DNA of 64,000 nt from Streptomyces xylophagus (GCF_000716435.1 NZ_JNWO01000002.1:682001-746000); one strand, 5' to 3'. Shown: positions 17,450 through 26,981, counted from the first letter of the stretch. Notes: generated by a model not told the origin, from the letters alone. Numbers and translations are program-made.

Positions 17450-18024
17450 CCGCACCGCTTCCCTCCCACGAGCTCGACACCGCCGCCGCCCGCGATGCCG
17501 AGCCGTGGCATCGGGTGCGGGCGGCCGTCACCCTCGACGCGCTCCCGGGCCGCGACCTGGACAAGCGGGAACTGCTGGAGCTGGCCTCGTCGATCGCCGC
17601 GGACCCCGACAGCTGGCGTGAGCACGTCGCCTTCGACGACGACAAGCGGCATTACGTCTCGCTGTACCGGGACGCCCATGTCGATGTCTGGGTGCTGTGC
17701 TGGACACCGCGTAACGACACCGGCTGGCACGATCACGATGTTTCGTCCGGGGCGGTGGCAGTAGCCGAGGGAGCGCTCGTGGAACACAATCTGGCCGTCG
17801 GCGTGCCGAGCCTGGCGACCGAGGTTCCGGCCGGTCGGGTCTTCTGCTTCGGCCCGGATCACATCCACCGGCTCACCGGACGCGATGCCGGCAGCGTGTC
17901 CATCCACACCTACTCGCCGCCACTGTGGCGGATGGGCCAGTACACGGTCGCCCGCAACGGGATTCTTCGGCGCACCTCGGTCTCGTACGCCGACGAGCTG
18001 CGTCCGCTGGACGACATGATCTGA
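17446..18024 (+). CDS. Cysteine dioxygenase-like thiol dioxygenase (cupin)
   Basis: 192-residue cupin starting at a GTG that overlaps the previous stop (GTGA). The iron ligands are likely His95 and His97 (GWHDHDVS) plus one from DHIHRLTG (139/141). The Ser-x-His-x-Tyr triad of cysteine dioxygenases is present as SIHTYSPPL (152-156). It probably oxidises a thiol to a sulfinate using Fe(II) and O2. Coupling with an amidohydrolase suggests a short pathway in which a thiol is released and then oxidised (inference). Confidence 0.85.
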   Translation: MTAPLPSHELDTAAARDAEPWHRVRAAVTLDALPGRDLDKRELLELASSIAADPDSWREHVAFDDDKRHYVSLYRDAHVDVWVLCWTPRNDTGWHDHDVSSGAVAVAEGALVEHNLAVGVPSLATEVPAGRVFCFGPDHIHRLTGRDAGSVSIHTYSPPLWRMGQYTVARNGILRRTSVSYADELRPLDDMI

Positions 18025-18174
18025 GGCGACCGGTCCGGTTCGCCGCCGATGCCGTCCCGCGAAACGTCAGGGGAATCCCGAGGGGCCGGACACGCCGACG
18101 GCCGACCGGTTGCGCGCCGCCTGTCACGCTGATCATCGTTTGCCGGCCCGCCCGGTATCGCGTCTCCGTGTGGG

Positions 18175-20075
18175 TCAGTTGGCCAGTGCGCGGCAGAACA
18201 GGGCCGCGGGGCCGGGTGAGCTGCCGGTGCGGGTGGTGAACGCGATGCCTGCGGCGTACTCGTCGTCCGCGCACTGGCCCTTGTAGTCGCCGGTGGCGAA
18301 GTCACCGCCGCCGGCGTTGCCGGGCCGGGTGTCGGAGCGGTCGAACCACACCGTGCGTCCTGTTCCCGCGAGTCCGGCACGGGCGGGGGCGCACAGGGCC
18401 GCCGACGTCCGCGTGCCCCGGTGGCTGTAGCCGATGAGGAACTGGCCCTGGGCGCACTGGAGTTTGGTGTATCCGGAGGCCCAGTCGCCGCCCTGGGGGA
18501 CGTTGCGTTCGTCGGTGACGACCGTCTGGGTGCCGTCCGCGGCACGCAGGTCGCCCGCGGTGACGTCCGTGCACAGTCCCCGCCCCGAGGTGTGCCCGAG
18601 ACCGATCAGCCGCAGCCCGTCCGGGCAGGCCGCTTTGGAGGCTCCCGAATCCCAGTCACCCGTGGCGCGCACCCGCAGGGACTCGACCTGGTCGCCGTGG
18701 TCGGTGGCGAGCATCCGCCAGGCGGGTACCGGGGCGACGGGACCGCTGAGCGAGGCCGCGGACATCAGGTGCTGCCAGCCGGCCGCGCGCCAGTCCGCGT
18801 CGTCCAGGAGGCCGCGCCGAGTGCCGTCCGTGTCGTAGCGCAGCAGGGCCCAGTCGTCGTGGCCCTGCCAGCCGACGAGAGGCCAGTAGGCGAAGTCGGC
18901 GTCGTGGTCGGCGAAGTAGTCGGTCGCGTTGCCGAACCAGGTGCGCGCCGCGGTGCCGGTCTCGCCCGCTCCGATGCCGAACTCGCTGATCCACACGGGG
19001 GCGGTGTAGTGCTTGCCGTCTTCCTGGGAGACGAAGAACGCCTCGTCGTACAGGGCCTGGAACAGTGCGTCGCGACTGAGGTCCTGGTAGCGGGGATCGG
19101 TGGTCTCGCCGATGCCGGTGGCACCGCTGTGGTGGGGGCCGGTGTAGCCGTAGAAGTGGGCCGAGTAGACGAGTTTGTGGGCGGCCACGAGGGTGTGCGA
19201 CAGCGTGCGCGCGGGGGCGAGCAGGGGGCGGTCGTGGGGGAGTCCGTCGACGGGCAGGCCGGTCCAGTTGATGCCCTCGATGACGATGAGCAGGTTCGGA
19301 TCGGCCTCGGTGAGGATGCGGTCGGCGGCGAGTTGAGCGGCGGCGTACCAGTCGTGGTCGTCGCCCGCTCCCCAGTTCGGATCGTTCCAGACGTCGCGGC
19401 GTACCTCGTTGTAGAGGTCGGCTCCCACCACGCGGGGGTCGGCGGCGTAGCGGCGGGCCATGAAGATCCAGTCGTCCGCCCACTGTTGGGTCGACTGACC
19501 GCTGTTCCATCGCTCGTTGCCGTCGATCCCGCAGCACCACCGGGAGGTATTGGTGTGGTTGTTCAGGATGACGGCGAAGTCGGCCGATGTCAGCGCGGAA
19601 ACCACGGCGTCGAAGACCTGGAGCGGTGTCCGGCCGCGCAGTTGCGGGTTGGCTGCACGGCGGCGTCCGGTACGGCGGTGGTGTCATGGATCATCGCGTT
19701 GGAGAACGGCAGCCGGATGCTGTTGATGCCCAGTTCGTGGAAGTCGGCCATCAGGTGTGCCAGGGGCACGCGGTCCAGGCCGAGGGGGATCCCGTAGGAG
19801 TTCTGTCCGGCGTGGTGGTTGGCGCTGTCGGCCGCGCTGCCACTGCCCGTCCAGGAGCCCTGCGCACCGTCCCAGTTGGCCGACTTCAGCCGGAAGCGGT
19901 CGCCGTTCGCGTCGACGATGTAGCGCCCGCGCGTGGACAGGGGCGGCTGCCAGGAACCCGCGGCGGCGCCGGGTGCGGCGGCGTCCGCAGTAGCCGCAGT
20001 TGCTGCTCCGGTGGACGGGAACAGCAGGGATGCACCCATGACGAGCAGTGTCAGGTACCGGACAAGTTTGGCCAT
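18175..20075 (-). pseudogene. Secreted GH5-type glycosidase with a single frameshift
   Basis: The gene begins at ATG 20073-20075, behind GGAGGG, with a signal peptide (MAKLVRYLTLLVMGASLLFPSTGAATAATA). The N-terminal part has the GH5 start (RYIVDANGDRFRLKSANWDG). Near 19650-19656 the frame is lost: CAGCC where CAGGCC would give ...VQANPQLRGRTPLQVFDAVVSALTS. The second frame has the GH5 hallmarks NNHTNTSRWCCG, the acid/base Glu in DLYNEV and the nucleophile Glu in WISEFG. The C-terminal 170 residues hold three GDW/GDF-(A/S)xGxxK-type repeats, probably an accessory domain. One added G restores about 633 codons, so this is either a recent pseudogene or a sequencing error. Confidence 0.85.
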
Positions 20076-20431
20076 GAAGTGCCCTCCGTACCGATACCGA
20101 CAGATGGCGGCTCTCTCGAATCCAGGAGCAGCCGCTCGTGGGACATTACCGGTGGCCTGTGGACCCGTCGACGGGACAAAGGGCGCGGTCTGTTTCGACA
20201 TCCCGAAGCAGGGTGACAAAGCCTGCCAGGCGCAATCGCCGACCGTGACGTGAACGATCGCCGTGGACAGCGCTCCGTCGCGTGGGTGCTGTGTTCCGCC
20301 ACTCTCAGGTCGTGCACCTCGACGGAGGGATCAGCGGTTTCGGGATCTTCCTGTGTCCGTCCGGAACGATCCAACTCCACTGACCGGGCGCCCTGTTCGG
20401 AGCATACCTCGTCGCGTTCTACCGTGAGCTT
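20076..20431. other. Upstream region of the GH5 gene, no gene seen
   Basis: It holds the GH5 ribosome site (GGAGGG just right of 20075) and presumably its promoter. No clear LacI-type palindrome, RNA gene or credible coding frame is visible. Confidence 0.4.
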
Positions 20432-20659
20432 GTGACCCGCCCACTGCCCGATGGGCTGGTACGAACCGAATTGCTGAGCGGACAGGATGGACGCTGGCGT
20501 ATTCAGTCGCTGTGGCGGGACCGCGCCGCGCTCGATGTCGTGCGCACTGCCCCGGGTGGCCCGCCGGCACCCCGGCTCTTCCGGGAAGTTGGCGCTGACC
20601 CCGCACTGGCAGTGCTCGAAGTCAAGGTCCACCGTGTCGCGTCGCTCTCACCGAGCTGA
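20432..20659 (+). CDS. Small protein, possibly remnant of an ABM-like protein
   Basis: 75 residues from GTG. The stretch LVRTELLSGQDGRWRIQSLWRDRAALD and ending APRLFREVGADPALAVLEV resemble the C-terminal half of antibiotic-biosynthesis-monooxygenase-like dimeric alpha/beta proteins. The frame is open upstream only to a TGA at about 20388, so the N-terminal half is missing. It may be a degraded gene rather than a functional one. No partner gene is evident. Confidence 0.4.
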   Translation: MTRPLPDGLVRTELLSGQDGRWRIQSLWRDRAALDVVRTAPGGPPAPRLFREVGADPALAVLEVKVHRVASLSPS

Positions 20660-20899
20660 CACTCCGGAAGCACTGCTGGCCGATCGCCGGGCACGCCGAG
20701 GGACTCCCGACGCGGCGCACATCTGCAAAGGGCTGATGACCTCGGTCATTCCGCTCGACGTACGGAGAGGCATGACTGGGCCGAACTCGGCGTGCGCGGT
20801 TGGACCTGGCGGAAGGTGCCTGTCCCGGGTGGCCTCGGCCGTGGCGTCGGATCCCGGAATCGTGGTGCGTGATCATCGCCGACCGGGCGGTGTCGCGGT

Positions 20900-21568
20900 T
20901 CACCGACGCACCTCGTCCTGAGTGGCTGTCGGGTCCTGCGTGATGGGGCGGAGTCGGGTGAGCAGGTCCCGTCGGCCACGGGCGGACAGACCGAGTCGGC
21001 CGGCGCGTTCGAGATCGATTACGCCGCTGAGCAGCCCGAGGACGGCACGGGGCGGTCCGTCCAGGACGAGGTCCGGGTCGGTGGCGCGGCCGAGCCGGGT
21101 GCGGACCTGGCCGTCCCGGAGTTCGATGACGGCCGACTCGTCGGATGCGACGAGTTGGATGACGGCGGGGGAAGCGTCGGGATCGGCGTCGGTGGTGAAC
21201 CATGCCGGGGCGTAGGCCAGCCACTGCGCCCGGAATGCGTCGTCCGGCCGTTCGACGGTCATGAACCGCAGGCCCCACAGCCCGAGCGCCTTCAGTACTG
21301 GCTCCAGCTCCAGGCCGGTCTCGCTCAGGGCGTAGAGGGCGGTGGCGACCGGCGGCGGTGCGTCCTCGCGAGTGATCAGTCCGGCGGCCTCGAGTTCCTT
21401 GAGGCGGGCCGACAGCAGGTTCGCCGCGACGCCCGGCAGCCCGTTCTTCAGGTCCGTGAACCGGCATGGGCCTTGCAGCAGCAGTTCCCGGACGACCAGC
21501 AGCGTCCAGCGGTCTCCCACGACGTCGAGGGCCCGGGCGATCGAACAGTACTGACCGTAACTCCGCAT
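20900..21568 (-). CDS. HxlR-type winged-helix regulator
   Basis: 222 residues. The N-terminal HxlR domain (about 1-95) has YCSIARALDVVGDRWTLLVVRELLLQGPCRFTDLKNGLPGVAANLLSARLKELE, including the family's leading Cys. A C-terminal extension of about 120 residues resembles an SCP2-like/sterol-carrier fold (VIELRDGQVRTRLGRATDPDLVLDGPPRAVLGLLSG), as often seen in Streptomyces. It is divergent from an MFS exporter with a dyad in the gap, so it probably represses the exporter and responds to a small hydrophobic ligand. Confidence 0.88.
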   Translation of the reverse strand: MRSYGQYCSIARALDVVGDRWTLLVVRELLLQGPCRFTDLKNGLPGVAANLLSARLKELEAAGLITREDAPPPVATALYALSETGLELEPVLKALGLWGLRFMTVERPDDAFRAQWLAYAPAWFTTDADPDASPAVIQLVASDESAVIELRDGQVRTRLGRATDPDLVLDGPPRAVLGLLSGVIDLERAGRLGLSARGRRDLLTRLRPITQDPTATQDEVRR

Positions 21569-21595
21569 GCTCCAAGCCTAGCCCCGGGTGGTTTA

Positions 21596-21619
21596 TTTTC
21601 CAAATCGAATGGTAGAAAA
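21596..21619. promoter_or_regulatory. AT-rich dyad between HxlR and MFS genes
   Basis: TTTTCCAAATCG and AATGGTAGAAAA form an imperfect inverted repeat (TTTTC...CCA-N7-TGG...GAAAA). It is a strikingly AT-rich patch in GC-rich DNA, centred between the divergent starts, and a likely HxlR operator/promoter overlap. Confidence 0.5.
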
Positions 21620-21648
21620 AATCAACCAAGCGGGTCTAGTCTTCCACC

Positions 21649-23232
21649 ATGACTCGTACACCGTCGAAACCGCTCGTGCTCGCCGCGCTCCTGGCGGCGT
21701 CGTTCGTGATCAACCTCGACACCACTCTGGTGAACGTGGCCCTGCCGACGCTGATACGTGAACTGGGCACCTCCACCGCGCAGTTGCAATGGGTGGTGGA
21801 TGCCTACAACCTCGTGTTCGCCGCCCTGCTGTTGACCTCGGGCAGTCTGTCCGACCGCTTCGGCCGCAAGGGCATGCTCCTGGCCGGCCTGCTGGTCTTC
21901 GGCGTGGCCAGCTTCGCCGGGGGATACGCCAACACCCCGGCGGAGCTGATCGGCGCCCGGGCCGTGATGGGTCTCGGGGCCGCGATGACGTTCCCGGCCA
22001 CGCTCTCCCTGCTCACCGGCGTCTTCACCAGCCGCAAGGAGCGCGCGCTGTCCATCGGCCTGTGGGGCGCGACGGCCGGCATGGCCATCGCGCTGGGGCC
22101 GATCGCCGGCGGCTTCCTGCTCAAGCACTACAGCTGGTCGAGCATCTTCTACACCCTCGGCCCGGTGTCCCTGGCCGTCATCGTCCTGGTGGCGGTGTTC
22201 GTCCCCAGGTCGCAGAATCCTCTCCCGCACCGCCTGGACTTCCCGGGCCTGGTCCTGTCCGGCGGATTCATGGGGCTGCTCGTCTACACGATCATCGAGG
22301 CCCCGGACCGCGGCTGGGCATCACCGGCGTCACTCGCGGGCTTCGCGGGCGCCGTGCTCCTGCTGATCGCGTTCATCGCCGGCGAGCGCCGCGCCGAAGA
22401 GCCGATGCTCGACGTGCGGCTCTTCAAGGACATGCGCTTCAGCGCCGCGAGCGCCTCGGTCACGATCGCGTTCTTCACGCTGTTCGGGTTCATCTTCCTG
22501 ATGACGCAGTTCTTCCAGTTCGTCCGGGCGTACAGCCCCCTGTCCACCGGCGTCCACCTGCTGCCGGTCGCGGTCTCCGTCGCCGTCGGATCGACCTTGG
22601 GGACACGGCTGGCGGTCCGGGCCGGCACCAAGGCGGTCGTCATCGCTGGACTGACCCTCCAGGCGGTCTTCTACTTCTGGGTCGCGAGCGACATTTCCCC
22701 GACCCTCGGTTACGGCGTCATCGCCGTCCAGATGGTTGTCTACGGCCTGGGAATGGGCCTGACCTCGGCGCCCGCGACGGAGTCCATCATGGGCGCGGTC
22801 GCAGCCGACCAGGCCGGCGTGGGGTCCGCCGTCAACGACTCCACCCGCCTCCTCGGCGGAACCCTCGGCGTTGCGGTCATCGGCAGCGTGTACGCCTCGT
22901 TGTACGGCGCCCGGCTCGACGCCGCTCTCCCGGCACTGCCCCCGGCGCTGACGGACCTCGCCCACCAGTCCGTCGGGGCAGCGTTCGGCGTCTCCGGCCG
23001 GCTCGCCGCCGACGGCCGGCCCGCCGTGGCCGACGCCGTACGGCAGGCCGCGACCGGCGCCTTCGACCACGGTCTCAGCGTCGGATGCGTCGTGGCCGGA
23101 GTCGTCGCGGTCGCCGGTGCGCTGCTCGCCGGCCTCTTCCTGCCCGCTCAACCCCCGCAGCAACCCGGACCCGCACACCAGCCGGCCGAGTCGGCCGACA
23201 CCACCAGCGACCGAAGGGACCCGGTGTCATGA
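21649..23232 (+). CDS. MFS drug exporter, DHA2 (EmrB/QacA) type
   Basis: 527 residues with about 14 membrane segments. The family signature at the start is NLDTTLVNVALPTL, followed by WVVDAYNLVFAALLLTSG and motif A SDRFGRKGMLL. It exports small, often aromatic or cationic compounds using the proton gradient. It is divergent from the HxlR regulator. Its stop overlaps the next start (ATGA), coupling it to a methyltransferase. Confidence 0.93.
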   Translation: MTRTPSKPLVLAALLAASFVINLDTTLVNVALPTLIRELGTSTAQLQWVVDAYNLVFAALLLTSGSLSDRFGRKGMLLAGLLVFGVASFAGGYANTPAELIGARAVMGLGAAMTFPATLSLLTGVFTSRKERALSIGLWGATAGMAIALGPIAGGFLLKHYSWSSIFYTLGPVSLAVIVLVAVFVPRSQNPLPHRLDFPGLVLSGGFMGLLVYTIIEAPDRGWASPASLAGFAGAVLLLIAFIAGERRAEEPMLDVRLFKDMRFSAASASVTIAFFTLFGFIFLMTQFFQFVRAYSPLSTGVHLLPVAVSVAVGSTLGTRLAVRAGTKAVVIAGLTLQAVFYFWVASDISPTLGYGVIAVQMVVYGLGMGLTSAPATESIMGAVAADQAGVGSAVNDSTRLLGGTLGVAVIGSVYASLYGARLDAALPALPPALTDLAHQSVGAAFGVSGRLAADGRPAVADAVRQAATGAFDHGLSVGCVVAGVVAVAGALLAGLFLPAQPPQQPGPAHQPAESADTTSDRRDPVS

Positions 23233-24026
23233 CCTACGAAGAGACCGCCGTCAGCCAGACCATCGACCGCCTGCTGAGCGACCGTCACGATCTCGACGCC
23301 GCGGCCGACGGAGTCCTGGACAACCTCGACCAGTTCCACATCGGTGGCGCCGGCGCCGTCGAACTCCTCATCCCCACCCTCGCCCTCGCGCACGGTGACG
23401 TCGTCCTGGACGTCGGCTCCGGATTCGGCGGCCCCGCGCGCCAGATCGCCCGCCGCACCGGCAACCACGTCATGGGCATCGACATCACCCCGTCCTACGT
23501 CGACGCCGCACGCGACCTCACCGCCCGGGCCGGACTCGGCGACCTCGTCCAGTTCCATGCCGGGGACATCACCGACTTCCCGCTCGATCCGGCCTTCGAC
23601 GCCGCGCTCACCATGCACGTCCAGATGAACGTGCGGGACAAGACCACCTGGTTCCGTCACATCGCCGAGCGCCTCACCCCCGGCGCGCGCCTGGCCGTCT
23701 GGGAGGTCTGCCAACCACACCGGGCGGACCTGCCCTGGCCCATGCCCTGGTCACTCGACGGCACCGACAGCTTCCTCGTGTCCGCCGACACACTGCTCGC
23801 CTGCGTCAAGGAGGCAGGGTTCGCAACGGTCGAATGGACGAACGAGTCGACCTGGGTCCAGGACTGGATCACCAAGACCTTCGCGAACGGCCTGCCCGCC
23901 GGACCAGCGCTCCCGATGCTCCTCGACGACGGCTACACCCGCGTCATCAACTACGCCACCGCCCTCGCAGACGGCTCCCTCGAAATCTGGCGCGGCTGTT
24001 TCACCAAGAACGCCGACCAGGATTGA
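23229..24026 (+). CDS. SAM-dependent methyltransferase (class I)
   Basis: 265 residues starting at ATG 23229, which overlaps the MFS stop by 4 nt. The SAM site is VLDVGSGFGGPARQIA (motif I), followed by GIDITPSYVDAA. The region FDAALTMHVQMNVRDK and WEVCQPHRADLPWPMPW resembles the UbiE/sarcosine-dimethylglycine methyltransferase group. It probably methylates a small molecule. Translational coupling to the exporter suggests modification and export of the same compound. Confidence 0.9.
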   Translation: MTYEETAVSQTIDRLLSDRHDLDAAADGVLDNLDQFHIGGAGAVELLIPTLALAHGDVVLDVGSGFGGPARQIARRTGNHVMGIDITPSYVDAARDLTARAGLGDLVQFHAGDITDFPLDPAFDAALTMHVQMNVRDKTTWFRHIAERLTPGARLAVWEVCQPHRADLPWPMPWSLDGTDSFLVSADTLLACVKEAGFATVEWTNESTWVQDWITKTFANGLPAGPALPMLLDDGYTRVINYATALADGSLEIWRGCFTKNADQD

Positions 24027-24052
24027 CCCTTGCCTCCGGCCCTTGGTCCGTC

Positions 24053-24601
24053 TCAGCGTTCGTCTGGAGAGTCCGCGGAGACGGCCCAGAAGCGCAGCAA
24101 CAGCGCGAGCATCCCTGAGGAGGCCAGGATCCATACGGTGAATCCGACGTCCTTGCGGGACTCGGCGTCGTTCATGACCACTGTGATCACACTGGCCATG
24201 ATGCCCAGCGCCGCGTAGAAGCCGATCCTGATGGCTTTCGCGGAGCGGCGGTGGAACCGGTAGAACAACAGCAGTCTGCTGACCGAGACATGCGATTCCG
24301 CGTCGGTGTCGGCCTGCTCGGCTGCGTTCACTCGCGCGGACGCCTCGTCCAGCCAGCCGTTCGCCATCGCGGTCGGGTTCTGGAGCGCTTCGGACGTGCC
24401 GGCGGTCAGCTGCTTTGCCTTCCACCATTCGGTGGCGAAGGCCACCTGCCGAGTCGCGTCCTCGAAGGCCAGTCGACGGCGGCCCGCTCGCGATCGGCGC
24501 ACCCTCCGGTCCTGCGCCCGCACACTCACCACACCGGCGGCCGCGGTCACGACAGGGACCAGCACTGCCACAGAGACAGCCACGATGTCCTGCGTGCTCA
24601 T
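24053..24601 (-). CDS. Membrane hypothetical protein
   Basis: 182 residues from ATG 24599-24601, chosen because GGGGGG lies 6 nt upstream. Membrane segments are at about 6-28 (IVAVSVAVLVPVVTAAAGVV), about 125-147 (IGFYAALGIMASVITVVM) and about 155-175 (VWILASSGMLALLLRFW). The central part is soluble and helical (RQVAFATEWWKAKQL...). I recognise no family. It converges with the methyltransferase. Confidence 0.7.
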   Translation of the reverse strand: MSTQDIVAVSVAVLVPVVTAAAGVVSVRAQDRRVRRSRAGRRRLAFEDATRQVAFATEWWKAKQLTAGTSEALQNPTAMANGWLDEASARVNAAEQADTDAESHVSVSRLLLFYRFHRRSAKAIRIGFYAALGIMASVITVVMNDAESRKDVGFTVWILASSGMLALLLRFWAVSADSPDER

Positions 24602-24854
24602 CGACAGCCCCCCAACTGTTCGTTCAGGCGAATCAGCATCCCATTCCGGCCCCTGGAGGTCGACAGTCGCACGGACCCGCGGCTCACCACCGTGCCGAAT
24701 ACGGATCATCTCGACAGCACAGGGCCGTCCGCCGACCAGTAGACCGGCTCATAAATGACGCCGGTGTACGGGTCTCGACGCCCGGCAACATCAAACAAGA
24801 ACGCCATCCCGCATCATCGTTTTGCCGCATGACATCTCCCCGCCAGCCACGGAG

Positions 24855-25367
24855 TCAGCGTTCTGTGGCCGGACGCGTGGGCCGGCTCTGAGGCCGTGAC
24901 CTGGTCAGTCCGTTTTCCACCGTGCTGAGCAGGGCGAGAGCGGCGTCGAGGTGTTCGGTGTCGTGGCCTGCGGCTTCGGAGAGGGTCGCGGCCCACTCCT
25001 GACGAACGAGGACGGTGTTGCTGCGTCCGCGCTCGGTGGAGCGGACCGTTACCCCGCGACCGTCGTCCGACTGGGCGCGCCGCTCGATGAAGCCCTTCTC
25101 TTCGAGTCCGCGCAGGACGGTGGAGAGGTTGGTGCGCTGGAGCCCGGTAGCGGCGGCGATCCGGCTGGGCGTCGCGGTGGGGTCGCTCTTCAGGTAGCGC
25201 ATCACCATGCCCTCGGACTGCGATAGGTGGACAGCCCGCTCGTCCGCGTAGCGGCGGAACTGGATCTCCCGGCTGATGATCAGCACGAGGTCGGCCAGTT
25301 CGGCCCACCGCTGCTCGTGGCCCGGCCCCGCTGTCGGGCCTGTCTGGTGCCCTTGGTCCTCCATCAC
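24855..25367 (-). CDS. MarR-family regulator
   Basis: 170 residues. The winged helix runs from about 45 to 115 (SQSEGMVMRYLKSDPTATPSRIAAATGLQRTNLSTVLRGLEEKGFIERR, then DDGRGVTVRST for the wing). It is divergent from an MFS transporter, which is followed by the cyd operon. An inverted repeat with 8-bp arms lies in the divergent region. It most likely represses the MFS gene and, if read-through occurs, the cytochrome bd genes. Confidence 0.9.
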   Translation of the reverse strand: MMEDQGHQTGPTAGPGHEQRWAELADLVLIISREIQFRRYADERAVHLSQSEGMVMRYLKSDPTATPSRIAAATGLQRTNLSTVLRGLEEKGFIERRAQSDDGRGVTVRSTERGRSNTVLVRQEWAATLSEAAGHDTEHLDAALALLSTVENGLTRSRPQSRPTRPATER

Positions 25368-25415
25368 GGCTCCAGAGTACGGGGTTGTCGCCGTGTAGTT
25401 ATGAGGGCATACTCG

Positions 25416-25443
25416 TTATGTGTTCATAGTTATTGACACATAA
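25416..25443. promoter_or_regulatory. Inverted repeat TTATGTGT-N12-ACACATAA, likely MarR operator
   Basis: Perfect 8-bp arms at 25416-25423 and 25436-25443 lie in an AT-rich island between the MarR gene (start 25367) and the MFS start (25466). Confidence 0.65.
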
Positions 25444-25465
25444 CTTCTTCTCTCTGGGGGCTGTC

Positions 25466-26944
25466 ATGACGACAACCACTTCCTCCCGTCAGGCCGGAGC
25501 GGCGACACTCTCGCCCCGTGCCGCGGCCCGAGCGGGCGGGCTGCACCCGGTCGGGGTATTCATCCTGCTGGCCGGCGCGTTCCTGCCGATCATGGACTTC
25601 TTCATCACCAACGTGGCCCTGCCCAGCATCGACGCCTCCCTGCACGCCTCGGCGTCGTCGCTGGAACTGGTGATCGCCGGGTACGGCGTCGCGTACGCGA
25701 CCCTGCTGGTCCTCGGGGGCCGCCTCGGCGACCGCTACGGCCGCCGCCGGATCTTCCTCGGCGCCCTGGTGGGCTTCGTGCTGGCCTCGCTGGCCTGCGG
25801 TGTCGCCCCGAGCGTGGGCGCGCTGATCGCGGCCCGCATCGTCCAGGGCGCCACGGCCGCACTGCTCATCCCGCAGGTCCTGGCGACCTTCCACCACGTC
25901 CTCGAAGGCGAGCGCAAGGCTCGTGCCGTGGCCCTGTACGGGGCGACCTCCGGAATCGCCGCCGTGGTGGGGCAGTTGGTGGGCGGCCTGCTGGTCAGTG
26001 CCGACATCGCCGGCACCTCCTGGCGCCCGATCTTCCTGGTCAACGTGCCCATCGGCGTGGTCGTGCTAGTGGTGGCGGCCCGGATCGTGCCCAGCACCCG
26101 CTCGCACCACCCGGTCGGCATCGACCTGCCCGGCACCGTGCTGTTCGCCGCCACCTTGACCGCCCTGCTGGTGCCGCTGACCGAAGGACACTCGCTGGGC
26201 TGGCCGTGGTGGACGTGGCTGATGCTCGCCGTCGCGGTCGTCCTGGGCGCGGCCACCTACGTCGTGGAGAAGCGCACCGAGCGGCGCGGCGAGGTTCCGC
26301 TGCTGCCGCCGTCCCTGCTGCGCCTGCCGTCGATGTCCCGCGGACTGACCATGGTGTTCGCCTTCAGCATCGGCTTCGGCGCCTTCATGTTCGTCTTCGC
26401 CCTCACCGTCCAGAACGGCCTGCACGCCGACGCCCTGCACAGCGGGCTTGCGATCCTGCCGATGGCCCTGCTCTTCTTCGCCGGTTCACTGGTCGCACCC
26501 CGTCTGATCACACGGTTCGGCCGGGCGGCGCTGTCCGTCGGCGCCGTCGTCCAACTCGCCGGACTGGTCTCGCTGGTGGCGGTCCTGGTCGGGAACTGGC
26601 CGCACGTGAGCCTGTGGGTCCTGGCCCTGCCGCTGGCCCTGGTCGGTGCCGGACAGTCGATGCTGTTCGCCGGCTTGTTCCGCAGCGTGCTCGCCGACGT
26701 CCCCACGCATCTGGCCGGTATCGGCAGCGGCGTGTTGATCACCTTGCAGCAGAGCGGCCTCGCCCTCGGCGTGGCCACCCTCGGCACGCTCTACCTGGCC
26801 GTGGCGCCGCACAACGTCGCCCACGCCTTCGCGGGCGTCGAGTACGTGCAGATGGGCATCGTCGCCCTCCTCGCGATCGGCGCCGCCGCCCTGCCGCGCT
26901 TCACCAAGGCCACGTCGGCCGCCACTCCCGTCGCCGACGCCTGA
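25466..26944 (+). CDS. MFS drug exporter, DHA2 type
   Basis: 492 residues from ATG 25466, preceded by GGGGG at 25456-25460; an earlier TTG in frame lies inside the operator and is rejected. About 14 membrane segments. Signatures are FLPIMDFFITNVALPSIDASLHASASSLELVIAGYGVAYA and GGRLGDRYGRRRIFLGAL (motif A). It is divergent from MarR. Only 47 nt separate it from cydA on the same strand, with no terminator visible, so read-through into the cyd genes is plausible. Confidence 0.93.
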   Translation: MTTTTSSRQAGAATLSPRAAARAGGLHPVGVFILLAGAFLPIMDFFITNVALPSIDASLHASASSLELVIAGYGVAYATLLVLGGRLGDRYGRRRIFLGALVGFVLASLACGVAPSVGALIAARIVQGATAALLIPQVLATFHHVLEGERKARAVALYGATSGIAAVVGQLVGGLLVSADIAGTSWRPIFLVNVPIGVVVLVVAARIVPSTRSHHPVGIDLPGTVLFAATLTALLVPLTEGHSLGWPWWTWLMLAVAVVLGAATYVVEKRTERRGEVPLLPPSLLRLPSMSRGLTMVFAFSIGFGAFMFVFALTVQNGLHADALHSGLAILPMALLFFAGSLVAPRLITRFGRAALSVGAVVQLAGLVSLVAVLVGNWPHVSLWVLALPLALVGAGQSMLFAGLFRSVLADVPTHLAGIGSGVLITLQQSGLALGVATLGTLYLAVAPHNVAHAFAGVEYVQMGIVALLAIGAAALPRFTKATSAATPVADA

Positions 26945-26951
26945 ACCGGTC

Positions 26952-26981
26952 CCTCTCGAAACCTCTCGAAATCTCTCGTAA
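26952..26981 (+). repeat. Three tandem 10-bp repeats ahead of cydA
   Basis: Two identical units CCTCTCGAAA (26952-26961, 26962-26971) are followed by TCTCTCGTAA (26972-26981), directly before the GGGAG ribosome site of cydA. It could be a regulatory site or a replication-slippage tract. Confidence 0.6.

Noticed and set aside
20051..20632. 193-codon leftward frame upstream of GH5
   Set aside because: Overlaps the GH5 start and signal peptide region, Arg/Pro/Ser-rich, no recognisable fold.
25433..25465. TTG start for the second MFS gene
   Set aside because: Lies inside the MarR operator; ATG 25466 has GGGGG upstream.
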